A stretch of DNA of 64,000 nt, from the NCBI GenBank assembly GCA_003331585.1, contig QOPG01000002.1, forward strand, positions 50,156-114,155, in the 5' to 3' direction. This document shows, in pieces, positions 29,725 to 38,762 of this stretch. The DNA comes from Gammaproteobacteria bacterium. Its GTDB lineage: Bacteria; Pseudomonadota; Gammaproteobacteria; Steroidobacterales; Woeseiaceae. The translations under genes were made by a program, and so were the position numbers. The first letter of the stretch is position 1. Every line of letters begins with the position of its first letter. The notes under the pieces were generated by a model. That model was not told the origin of the DNA, searched no databases, and saw nothing but the letters and a program-made list of their open reading frames with translations.

Positions 29725-30724
29725 TTATTGACTCTATTTTATAGCCCTCATCGTCACAAGTTATATCCAATGAAATAAATCCTAGTGATTCCGCATAATC
29801 AACCACTGAGTTTAAATTAGTGTCGGATGAAGAAATACAAATACCAATATCTCCACCAGCGCCGCAAGGTTTATATATTGAATCTTTAAAATTCATAGCA
29901 TGATCAACAATGAGGCCATGCTTTGCCCCCAATAAATCAAGATTGAAATGATCACTAAAATTTTTTAACTTTACTAAATACTGATCAAAATCATCTACAA
30001 ATGATTTTTTATCATACAAAGTCCAGTGCGAAGATAACTTCCTTGTAATTTCTGAAAACTCCTGAAATATATCCCCTTCAAGTGCTTTCAAACTTTTTAG
30101 TTTTTGTGCAGTGCTTACTGGTTTTCCGCTCCATAGTATCTTATACATAAAGTTATTTGGAAACTTAATACCAGTAGCATTATCTTTCTCTTGACGTAAA
30201 TATCTAATCAATCCACCATCTAGAGCAGTTTGAACATCCACTCCGCTCCCTAAACCACTTTGAAATTCAGAATGAATTTGATGGGCAAAATCATTTATAT
30301 TTTCCGAAATATCAAAGAATTTTATAAACGCGATAGACATTGCAACTATAAGAGCTGAACTTGAACCAAGACCGAGCTTATTTTTTTTTATGGGATCGAA
30401 GAACATTGATGTATCGAGAGTAAACTTGTATTTTATGTTTGATTCAATTTTTACCTTTCGCCAAAATAATACAAATAATTCCAGTATATTTTTTTGCGGT
30501 TCTGATCCAAGCCATATAAATTCTTCAGACTCACTTTCATTAAATCTCCACTCTGATTCCACAATCCCATGGGTTTTTATTATATGACTAGAATCTTGAA
30601 TTTCCTTGATTGAGACTATGGCTCTTCGATTGATTGCCATTGAAATAGATGGCGCATTCTTTAAAACAGCAAATTCACCTATGATCACTATTTTTCCAGG
30701 GGCACTTGTGATTATTGATTTCAT
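29717..30724 (-). CDS. Phosphomevalonate kinase (GHMP family)
   Basis: SAPGKIVIIGEFAVLKNAPSISMAINRRA, KKNKLGLGSSSALIVAMSIA, SGLGSGVDVQTALDGGLIRY, KPCGAGGDIGICIS; position in the mevalonate operon. Confidence 0.82.
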   Translation of the reverse strand: MKSIITSAPGKIVIIGEFAVLKNAPSISMAINRRAIVSIKEIQDSSHIIKTHGIVESEWRFNESESEEFIWLGSEPQKNILELFVLFWRKVKIESNIKYKFTLDTSMFFDPIKKNKLGLGSSSALIVAMSIAFIKFFDISENINDFAHQIHSEFQSGLGSGVDVQTALDGGLIRYLRQEKDNATGIKFPNNFMYKILWSGKPVSTAQKLKSLKALEGDIFQEFSEITRKLSSHWTLYDKKSFVDDFDQYLVKLKNFSDHFNLDLLGAKHGLIVDHAMNFKDSIYKPCGAGGDIGICISSSDTNLNSVVDYAESLGFISLDITCDDEGYKIESING

Positions 30725-30725
30725 A

Positions 30726-31679
30726 TTATTTTTCTATTATTGGTCCAGATCCTAAGCCTGATGTCATGATCGATTGCACGCCTTTTATTTCATTTAATTT
30801 TTTGGCGATTTTTTCCTCATTTTCAGGCAAGCAGATTGCTTTTATCTGGGGCCCAGCATCAATAGTAAAAAAGACTGATTCACCATTTCTTTGTAGGTCT
30901 CTAATCGCGTGCATGCAATCAATGGTTGTAGAATTCCAATAAACAATTGAAGGTCTTGTTGTCCACATAATTGAATGCATCTTCATGCAATTATGTTCAG
31001 ATATTGATGCCAGTCCTTCAAAATCTTTTTTAGAGATAAATGAATTTGCTTCCTTTATGTCATCATTCTGGTCTTCTACCCATGAAGAATAGAATGGAGA
31101 GGTATCAGCACTCAATTTCATTGCTTTTGAAGAAGATATAGCTTTTTCTTTTTTGTCCGTGATGGCTATTACTACTCTTAGTGGCCAATCATTTGGTGAC
31201 AAAAGTTGTGTGATTCTTATTTTTTCAGGCTCATTATTTAATTTTACAATTCCACCTAATATTGATCTAGCAGCAGAACCAGATACCGATCCTGCTTGAT
31301 TGGCAAGTAATTGTGTATTCCATTTTTTTTTCATGAGTGAATTAATTGCAACAACTAAGGCAGAAAAAGAAGATGAGGAAGAAGCTAGACCTGCTGAAAT
31401 TGGAAAATTACATCGACTCATAATGCTCGCATAATCTCTTTGTTCGCCGCATATAGAATCAATACAATTTTTTACCCTAGAGATATTATTTTGCTTCTTT
31501 TCATTTATAAATAACTCATCATTAGATAGATCGGACGAAAATATAACGTTCATTTCTGTCCATAGGTTATCCAATGTTATTGAAATTGAATCAACAGCAG
31601 GAAGATTTTTTATTGTATTTCTTTTACCCCAATACTTGATTAGAGCTATATTCGGTGATGTTCTTACTATTGATTGCAT
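30726..31679 (-). CDS. mvaD: Diphosphomevalonate decarboxylase
   Basis: SPNIALIKYWGKRNTIKNLPAVDSISITLD, SAGLASSSSSFSALVVA, AGSVSGSAARSILGGIV, TIDAGPQIKAICL. Confidence 0.92.
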   Translation of the reverse strand: MQSIVRTSPNIALIKYWGKRNTIKNLPAVDSISITLDNLWTEMNVIFSSDLSNDELFINEKKQNNISRVKNCIDSICGEQRDYASIMSRCNFPISAGLASSSSSFSALVVAINSLMKKKWNTQLLANQAGSVSGSAARSILGGIVKLNNEPEKIRITQLLSPNDWPLRVVIAITDKKEKAISSSKAMKLSADTSPFYSSWVEDQNDDIKEANSFISKKDFEGLASISEHNCMKMHSIMWTTRPSIVYWNSTTIDCMHAIRDLQRNGESVFFTIDAGPQIKAICLPENEEKIAKKLNEIKGVQSIMTSGLGSGPIIEK

Positions 31680-31805
31680 TTAAATTCCTGATTTAGATAT
31701 AGAAAGTTATAATAATACTAATACTGAAAATTAAGTATTTATGTCTTTTTCAATCTTTTCTATGTATATATACCTATAAGTTAATCTCAATACAGAAAAC
31801 ATATA

Positions 31806-32696
31806 ATGTCAGACAAAACAAAAAAAACAATCGATTATTACTTGATTCGAATAAATCAAATCATAAGCAGTGTGCTTTTGCCCTCAAGTAAAAGTGAACC
31901 TCTTCTAAATGAAGCAATGCGTTATTCCGTCCTGAATGGAGGTAAACGTATCCGGCCACTTTTGATATACACTTGTGGTGAATGCCTGAATATAAAAAAA
32001 GAAAAACTAGATGTACCTGCATTATCGATTGAGCTTTTGCATTCCTTTTCATTGGTGCATGATGATTTACCATCAATGGATGATGACAGTTTAAGAAGGG
32101 GCATGCCAACCACACACAAAAAATTTAATGAAGCTACTGCAATTCTAGCGGCAGACGCTTTGCAGACTTTGGCATTTGGAACTATCGCTGATTCTCAAGT
32201 AATAACCAACCAAGAAAAAGTTGGACTGATTTCAATAATAAGCAAAGCCTGCGGAGCAGAAGGTATGACCGGCGGTCAATCTATAGATTTATTATCTCAA
32301 GGAAAGAAAATTGGTAAAAAAGAATTACAAAAATTACATACAATGAAAACTGGAGCATTAATACACGCTTCAGTAATGTCAGTCTTCAATTTAGCGAATA
32401 CTTATAATGATGAAGAATACAACATTATGAATGAATTTGGATGGAAGATTGGACTTGCATTTCAAATAAGAGATGACCTTATTGAGATTGAAGAAACGTC
32501 TGAAATAACAGGAAAAGATAATAATTCAGATCTAAAAAACAATAAAGCTACATGGCCAGCAATTTTCGGGAAAAAAGCTTCTCATGATTATTGCAAAGAA
32601 TTATTGGAAGATTGCATGAATTATTTGCAAATTTTCAATAATAAAGCAGAACCATTAAGATGGTTAACGCAATATCTAATAAACAGAAAACACTAA
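31806..32696 (+). CDS. ispA: Polyprenyl (farnesyl/geranyl) diphosphate synthase
   Basis: NGGKRIRPLLIYTCGE, first Asp-rich motif DDLPSMDDDSLRRG, second DD motif FQIRDDLIEIEE. Confidence 0.92.
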   Translation: MSDKTKKTIDYYLIRINQIISSVLLPSSKSEPLLNEAMRYSVLNGGKRIRPLLIYTCGECLNIKKEKLDVPALSIELLHSFSLVHDDLPSMDDDSLRRGMPTTHKKFNEATAILAADALQTLAFGTIADSQVITNQEKVGLISIISKACGAEGMTGGQSIDLLSQGKKIGKKELQKLHTMKTGALIHASVMSVFNLANTYNDEEYNIMNEFGWKIGLAFQIRDDLIEIEETSEITGKDNNSDLKNNKATWPAIFGKKASHDYCKELLEDCMNYLQIFNNKAEPLRWLTQYLINRKH

Positions 32697-32720
32697 ATTT
32701 AATTTTTTGAAATAATTTTT

Positions 32721-33668
32721 ATGTATGAAGAATATTTTGGACTAAATTCAAAGCCATTTAAAATCACTCCAGATCCACGCTATTTATTTATGAGTGATCG
32801 ACATAAAGAAGGGCTGGCTCATTTATTATATGGTGTTACTGATAGTGGGGGATTCATTCAACTAACTGGAGAAGTTGGGACAGGCAAAACCACCCTTATT
32901 AGAGCTTTGCTTGAGCAGTTACCCAGTAAAGTCGAAATTGCATTAATTATGCATACACAAATTTCTGCCAGAGAATTTTTACTAGAAATATGTAATGAAC
33001 TTAATATAGAGAGAGAGGGAGATAGTATATTAGATATAGTTAACACTCTTAATATCTATTTATTGAAACAGCACGCAAATGGTAAAAAAGTAATATTGCT
33101 TGTTGATGAGGCTCAAAATCTGACCCCAGATGTTCTAGAGCAATTGCGTCTGCTAACAAACCTCGAAACAGAAAAAGATAAATTGTTACAAATTATTTTG
33201 ATTGGACAGCCAGAATTGAGAAATGTTTTAGCAAAAAATAATCTGCGACAGTTATCCCAGAGGGTCACAGCTAGATATCATCTTCACTCCTTATCAAAGC
33301 CTGAGACATTTTTATATATTGAACATAGATTAAGGATATCTGGGGCTCAATCTGAAATTTTCAAAAAAAATGCAAAAAGAGAAATATATAACTATTCTTC
33401 CGGTATCCCCAGATTAATCAATGTTATTTGTGATCGAGCGCTTCTCGGAGGATACGGTACCGGTAAGAGAAAAATTGATAAAGTGCTTGTAAAGCAGGCA
33501 AAAAAAGAAATTCAAGGTGAAATGATATTACCGAAGAAAAATAGTTGGCTAATTATATGCTCAGCCATTACTGTAGTTGTTTGTATACTTATATTTCATA
33601 AAATAGGATATTTACAAACTGAATCACTTTGGAATTTTTTGGGTAACTTCTTCAGCGGTAATTTATAA
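32721..33668 (+). CDS. GspA/ExeA-like AAA ATPase with a C-terminal TM helix
   Basis: MYEEYFGLNSKPFKITPDPRYLFMSDRHKEGLAHLLYGV, Walker A TGEVGTGKTTLIR, LLVDEAQNL; C-terminal hydrophobic SWLIICSAITVVVCILIF. Confidence 0.88.
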   Translation: MYEEYFGLNSKPFKITPDPRYLFMSDRHKEGLAHLLYGVTDSGGFIQLTGEVGTGKTTLIRALLEQLPSKVEIALIMHTQISAREFLLEICNELNIEREGDSILDIVNTLNIYLLKQHANGKKVILLVDEAQNLTPDVLEQLRLLTNLETEKDKLLQIILIGQPELRNVLAKNNLRQLSQRVTARYHLHSLSKPETFLYIEHRLRISGAQSEIFKKNAKREIYNYSSGIPRLINVICDRALLGGYGTGKRKIDKVLVKQAKKEIQGEMILPKKNSWLIICSAITVVVCILIFHKIGYLQTESLWNFLGNFFSGNL

Positions 33669-33674
33669 AAAATT

Positions 33675-34247
33675 ATGTCTTTTATATTAGATGCATTAAA
33701 AAAATCAGAGCGTGAAAGACAGAGAAAGAACATTCCAAAAATCTCAGATGTTCTGATGGAGTCTGAAAATAAGAAGAATAATAAACATAATTTCGTAATA
33801 ATTTTTTTATTATTATCTATAATTTTACTATTAATCTATTCACAATTTTATTCTACTAGTCGAATTTCCAATATTGAAAAAAAATCCATAATTGAGTTTC
33901 CTCAGAGCACTAAATCCAATACCTCAGATACAAAAAACAACACAAATGAAAAAGAAATTGATTTATACCAGCAGGATGTAGAAATTCCTGATCCAAATAA
34001 AGTTGATGAAGTTCCAGATATTTTAGATATCAGTGTTGCAAATGTTTCACGTAACCTATTCTTACCAGAAATGCATATTGATATTCATGTGTTTAGTGAG
34101 ATTCCTTCGGAAAGATTTGTATTTATTAACATGAAAAAATATTTCGAAGGTGAAGAGCTCCAGGGAGGGATTTTAGTCGAAAGTATAAATGAAGAAGGGG
34201 TTTTGCTGAAACAGCAAGATATTACTTTTTTATTACCAAAAAATTAA
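33675..34247 (+). CDS. GspB-like (type II secretion assembly) protein
   Basis: MSFILDALKKSERERQR N-terminus, single TM segment, C-terminal LPEMHIDIHVFSEIPSERFVFINMKKYFEGEEL...GVLLKQQDITFLL. Confidence 0.82.
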   Translation: MSFILDALKKSERERQRKNIPKISDVLMESENKKNNKHNFVIIFLLLSIILLLIYSQFYSTSRISNIEKKSIIEFPQSTKSNTSDTKNNTNEKEIDLYQQDVEIPDPNKVDEVPDILDISVANVSRNLFLPEMHIDIHVFSEIPSERFVFINMKKYFEGEELQGGILVESINEEGVLLKQQDITFLLPKN

Positions 34248-34259
34248 AAGCCACTTAAT

Positions 34260-36068
34260 ATGAAGACTGAAAAAATTCAATATATCAATAGTTTCCTTTT
34301 TTCAGAAGGTATAAAGAATGGAATCTTTGCTGTAGTCAATGCACAAGAAAAACTCAACTCTATAAATGTCTTTCCTGTAGCAGACGGTGACACAGGAACA
34401 AATCTTTGCTTATCACTTTACCCAATAATAAATATTACTAATTCACAAACTGAGAAAACAGTGGGCTCACTTCTAGAAAAGATTGCCGATAAATTGATAG
34501 ATCATTCTAGAGGCAACTCAGGAAGTATCCTGGCTCAATTTTTTCAGGGTATGAGTGATTCAGCTGTTGATATTGAACAGTTTGATACATATCAATTTCT
34601 AAGATCACTAAAAATGGGAAATAGATATGCTCGAGAAGCATTATCAGAGCCAGTGGATGGAACAATTCTTACTGTTATTGATAAATTTTCAGAAAGTTTC
34701 GAAGATTCTTACTCAAATGAGAAAAATAAAGGTTTTTCTGAGATATTTTCAAGAGTAATGGTGACTACAAAAGAAGCAGTAGCTGAAACAAAAAACCAAT
34801 TAGATGTCTTGAGAGATTCGAATGTTGAAGATGCAGGTGCAAAAGGATTCTATATTCTAATGCATGGATTTGTTGAATTCATTGTGAATGGTGTTTCCCA
34901 AAAAGAACCTTCATCACAAAAAAACTTTCTAGATCATCAACCAGAAGAGATATATCCAGATAGTGATGAAATTGAATTTCAATATTGTACTGAGTGCATA
35001 ATCTCTGGCAATGAAATAGACAGACGTAAAATCAAAGAAATCTTACTAAAACATGGAAATTCAATAGTAGTAGCAGGGACAAAGAATAAAATAAAAGCTC
35101 ATATTCATACAGATAATCCTTCTTTTGTTTTTGATGAGATGAAAAAATTCGGAACGATCTCGTCAGAAAAAGCCGATGACATGAAAAAACAAAATAAAAT
35201 CATAAAAAATCAAACTAAGTCCTTTGCAGTTATTACAGATTCAGCGGCAGATATTACAGATAAGGATATTGAAGAATTGGATATAAATATTATCCCAATA
35301 AGAATTCAGCTTGGTCAAAAAAGTTATCTTGATAAAGTTACAATTACCCCAGATGAATTTTTCAAAGAATTATTAGTAAATACTGCACAACCAACCACAT
35401 CTCAACCTTCTGTTGGTGAATTTAGAAGACATTTCCAATATCTTGCAAGTCATTACAATAATGTTCTATCAATCAGTGTTACAGGCTCTATAAGTGGAAC
35501 GCTTCAAGCCTCAGAATCCGCTGCTAAAAAAATCAAAGCAGATGGTAATATATATACTTATAACTCATTGAATGCATCTTTAGGGCAAGGTCAGATTGCT
35601 GTTTATGCAGCAAAATGCGCCAAGAATGGAAAAGATATTCACAGTACTCTCGAAGAATTGAATACAATTCGAAAAAATACAAAAACTTTTGGCCTCATTC
35701 CTAACCTTAAATATGCAGTTCAAGGCGGTCGCGTTCCAAAGACAGTAAAATTAATAGCAGATATATTTCGATTGACGCCTATTCTAGTGTCTACTGATGA
35801 TGGTTTGATAGTGACGAAAAAATTCTTATTCGGTAAGAATCGTATATTGAAGAGGTTCGCGAAATACATTGCTAAGAATACCTCATGCAACAAAAAGATA
35901 AACATATCAATCGGTCATGCGATAGCGTATGAAGATGCAAAAACTTTAAAAGAATTCTTAGAAACTGAAATAGAAAAAATTAATGAGTTTAAAATAACCG
36001 AACTTGGAACCGCTATTGGAGTTCATGGAGGGCCAGGAGCTATTGTGGTTGGTGTTCAGACTATTTAA
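34260..36068 (+). CDS. DhaL/FakA-like + DegV (FakB-like) fusion protein
   Basis: N-terminal DhaL motif INVFPVADGDTGTNLCLSL...DHSRGNSGSILAQFFQG; middle FQYCTECIISG...IKAHIHTDNP as in FakA; C-terminal DegV FAVITDSAADITDKDIEELDINIIPIRI...SISVTGSISGTLQAS. Confidence 0.88.
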   Translation: MKTEKIQYINSFLFSEGIKNGIFAVVNAQEKLNSINVFPVADGDTGTNLCLSLYPIINITNSQTEKTVGSLLEKIADKLIDHSRGNSGSILAQFFQGMSDSAVDIEQFDTYQFLRSLKMGNRYAREALSEPVDGTILTVIDKFSESFEDSYSNEKNKGFSEIFSRVMVTTKEAVAETKNQLDVLRDSNVEDAGAKGFYILMHGFVEFIVNGVSQKEPSSQKNFLDHQPEEIYPDSDEIEFQYCTECIISGNEIDRRKIKEILLKHGNSIVVAGTKNKIKAHIHTDNPSFVFDEMKKFGTISSEKADDMKKQNKIIKNQTKSFAVITDSAADITDKDIEELDINIIPIRIQLGQKSYLDKVTITPDEFFKELLVNTAQPTTSQPSVGEFRRHFQYLASHYNNVLSISVTGSISGTLQASESAAKKIKADGNIYTYNSLNASLGQGQIAVYAAKCAKNGKDIHSTLEELNTIRKNTKTFGLIPNLKYAVQGGRVPKTVKLIADIFRLTPILVSTDDGLIVTKKFLFGKNRILKRFAKYIAKNTSCNKKINISIGHAIAYEDAKTLKEFLETEIEKINEFKITELGTAIGVHGGPGAIVVGVQTI

Positions 36069-36077
36069 AATTCTCGT

Positions 36078-36893
36078 CTATTCCCTTATTCCTGTGCCTT
36101 TTTTAAGAAGTAACAAAGATATGCTAAACAAAATTATTATAAATATACCTACAACCATATAGGCGTATGTTATATCTATGTCTGATGACCCCAAAACACC
36201 GTACCGAAATGCATTTACCATATATAAGATAGGATTGAATAAACTAATATTTTGCCAAAATTCTGGTAATAAATTTATCGAATAAAAAACTCCTCCTAAA
36301 TATGTTAAAGGTGTAATTATAAAAGTTGGAATTATTGCTATATCATCAAATTTTTTTGCAAATAGGGCATTTATGAAGCCAGCGAGAGCAAAAACCATTG
36401 AGGAAAGAAAAACAATTGAAAAAGTAACTAATGGATAAGTTAATTTTAAATCTGTAAATGATAGAGCAATTATTGTAACCATAGAACCAACTAACAATCC
36501 TCTTATTATTCCGCCAGCAATATGTCCAAGAATTATAGTTGCATTAGCAACTGGGGCAACTAGCATTTCATCAAGGTAGCCCCCGTATTTGGCTCCAAAG
36601 AAAGATGAAACGACATTGCCATATGAATTTGTGATTACAGACATCATAATTATTCCAGGGGCAATAAATTGCATATAGGTATAACCTTCCATATTGCCTA
36701 TTCGGCTACCGATAAGGTTTCCAAATATGACAAAGTAGAGTGTCATTGTTATTGCCGGAGGAACTATAGTTTGAACCCATATTCTCAGTACGCGGAGTAT
36801 TTCCTTTCTGAGGATGGTATAAAAAGCCACAAGATTGATTTTAGTATTCATGCTATGTGTCTCAGTGTGAATGCTTTTTTTTGTTATCAACAA
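36078..36893 (-). CDS. ABC-2 type transporter permease (likely start is the internal ATG at 36851)
   Basis: Multiple TM segments; MQFIAPGIIMMSVITNSYGNVVSSFFGAKYGGYLDEMLVAP; follows the ATPase gene. Confidence 0.88.
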   Translation of the reverse strand: MLITKKSIHTETHSMNTKINLVAFYTILRKEILRVLRIWVQTIVPPAITMTLYFVIFGNLIGSRIGNMEGYTYMQFIAPGIIMMSVITNSYGNVVSSFFGAKYGGYLDEMLVAPVANATIILGHIAGGIIRGLLVGSMVTIIALSFTDLKLTYPLVTFSIVFLSSMVFALAGFINALFAKKFDDIAIIPTFIITPLTYLGGVFYSINLLPEFWQNISLFNPILYMVNAFRYGVLGSSDIDITYAYMVVGIFIIILFSISLLLLKKGTGIRE

Positions 36894-37788
36894 CTTTAAG
36901 AAATAATTCTTCTAATCTATTTGATTTATTTCTCATGCTATTAATTTTAATATTCTGGGAATTAAGCAACTCAAATAGTTCATTAATACCATGATTGGAA
37001 TCAATTATTACCTCGAGGTTCTGTGAATCTAATAAATTACATTCAAAATCCCCTAATTTAGGCTTTGTTGTTAACTCATTTTCGACACTCAATATAAATG
37101 TTTCCTGTTTTAACTGCCTCAATAAACTATTCATTGATGTATCTTGAATTATTTTTCCATCATCAATAATGGCTACATTTCTACATAGACTCTCTGCTTC
37201 TTCAAGGTAATGTGTAGTCAGTATAATAGTGGTTCCGTTGTTATTAATTGATCGTAAAAATTTCCACATAGATCGTCTAATTTCTATATCTACACCGGCA
37301 GTCGGCTCATCCAATATTAAAAGTTTCGGTTGATGAATCAGAGCTCTAGCTATCATTAACCTTCTTTTCATACCGCCAGATAAGCTTCTCGCGTTATCAT
37401 TTCTCTTTTCCCAAAGTCTTAACTCCCCTAAATATTCTTTGGCTCGCTTCAAAGCAATATTTCTCTCTATGCCATAATATCCAGCTTGATTCACCACTAT
37501 ATTAATCGGAGTATCAAAAGTGTTAAAATTTACCTCCTGTGGAACCATTCCTATACTCATCTTCGCTTCTTCCAATCTCGTTTCTATGTCATGGTCAAAA
37601 ACCCGAATATTACCCATAGTTTTATTAACTAATGAGCATACAATTGCAATTGCAGTTGTTTTTCCGGCTCCATTTGGGCCCAGAAGTGAATAGAAATCTC
37701 CGGCATTAACCGTAAGATCAATACCGTCCAGAGCTTTAAAACCATTGGAGTAAATTTTTGTTAAATTTTTTATGGAAAGCGCTTTCAT
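36862..37788 (-). CDS. ABC transporter ATP-binding protein
   Basis: LLGPNGAGKTTAIAIV Walker A, LSGGMKRRLMIARALIHQPKLLILDEPTAG. Confidence 0.93.
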   Translation of the reverse strand: MKALSIKNLTKIYSNGFKALDGIDLTVNAGDFYSLLGPNGAGKTTAIAIVCSLVNKTMGNIRVFDHDIETRLEEAKMSIGMVPQEVNFNTFDTPINIVVNQAGYYGIERNIALKRAKEYLGELRLWEKRNDNARSLSGGMKRRLMIARALIHQPKLLILDEPTAGVDIEIRRSMWKFLRSINNNGTTIILTTHYLEEAESLCRNVAIIDDGKIIQDTSMNSLLRQLKQETFILSVENELTTKPKLGDFECNLLDSQNLEVIIDSNHGINELFELLNSQNIKINSMRNKSNRLEELFLKVVDNKKKHSH

Positions 37789-38468
37789 GATTTAAGTATT
37801 TCAGATAACCATAACCCAATATCACTTATTTCTTGCTGTGACACCGAATGCTCTATTGGATAAGAATTCCAGCTGACCTTAAAACCAATTTTCTCAATAA
37901 GATTTTTTGATATTTTACCAAATTCAAAAGGTATAACTTGATCATATTCTCCGTGAGCTAGAAATATTGGCAGAGTTGGTGCTTGCGAATTATCTTTACC
38001 TAGCTCACATTTAATTTTCTCTTCCAGGGGCATCCAAGTTGATAGAGCTATTAAGCCCCCCAATTTTTTTGGATATCTCAAACTAGTGTAGAGAGCAATT
38101 GCCCCGCCTTGCGAAAATCCTGCAATAATGATTTTATTGTAAGCAATACCTCTGTCGTATTCTCTTTGAATTAAACTCTCGAGAAAAGTACTACTCTCTT
38201 GGATACCTATTTCATCTTGTACACCATTTCTGTCAAGAGTCATGACGTCATACCACGCTCTCATAGTCATGCCGCCATTTATTGTGACAGATCTATATGG
38301 AGCATGAGGAAAAACAAATCGAACACCTTTACTTCGAGTTATATTCAACTGATTAACTATAGGAACAAAATCGTTACCATCAGCACCAAGGCCATGCAGC
38401 CAAATAATAACCGCCTCTGGTTCGCCATTAATTTCCATCTCTATGGTGTCAAAGTCGTCTTGACTCAT
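37785..38468 (-). CDS. Phospholipase/carboxylesterase family hydrolase
   Basis: VIIWLHGLGADGNDFVPIV, AGFSQGGAIALYTSL, AHGEYDQVIPF. Confidence 0.9.
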   Translation of the reverse strand: MSQDDFDTIEMEINGEPEAVIIWLHGLGADGNDFVPIVNQLNITRSKGVRFVFPHAPYRSVTINGGMTMRAWYDVMTLDRNGVQDEIGIQESSTFLESLIQREYDRGIAYNKIIIAGFSQGGAIALYTSLRYPKKLGGLIALSTWMPLEEKIKCELGKDNSQAPTLPIFLAHGEYDQVIPFEFGKISKNLIEKIGFKVSWNSYPIEHSVSQQEISDIGLWLSEILKS

Positions 38469-38614
38469 GAGGCACTCTTATAATTATTTTATTGATTGAA
38501 AATTCTATTATAAAGGACTGGGTAAACATTATTGTATTAAAATAATATTATCAAAATATTTAAAATAAAAATGATATATGATCAAGATATTAAAAGAAAA
38601 ACTAAGTGATCAAA

Positions 38615-38758
38615 ATGAAAAAAATTTATTTCCTATTTGTACTGATTAATTTTTCATTCATGATGGGTTGCGGTCAAAAAGGATCTCTTGTAATTCCCGA
38701 TAGAGATACACAAAACTTAATAAGTGGTTTAAATTTAGATCTAAAAACAGAAAATTAG
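38615..38758 (+). CDS. lptM: LptM/YifL-like small lipoprotein (47 aa; absent from the supplied ORF track)
   Basis: MKKIYFLFVLINFSFMMGCGQKGSLVIPDRDTQNLISGLNLDLKTEN: signal, lipobox, and CGxKGxLxxP signature of LptM. Confidence 0.8.
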   Translation: MKKIYFLFVLINFSFMMGCGQKGSLVIPDRDTQNLISGLNLDLKTEN

Positions 38759-38762
38759 ATTC

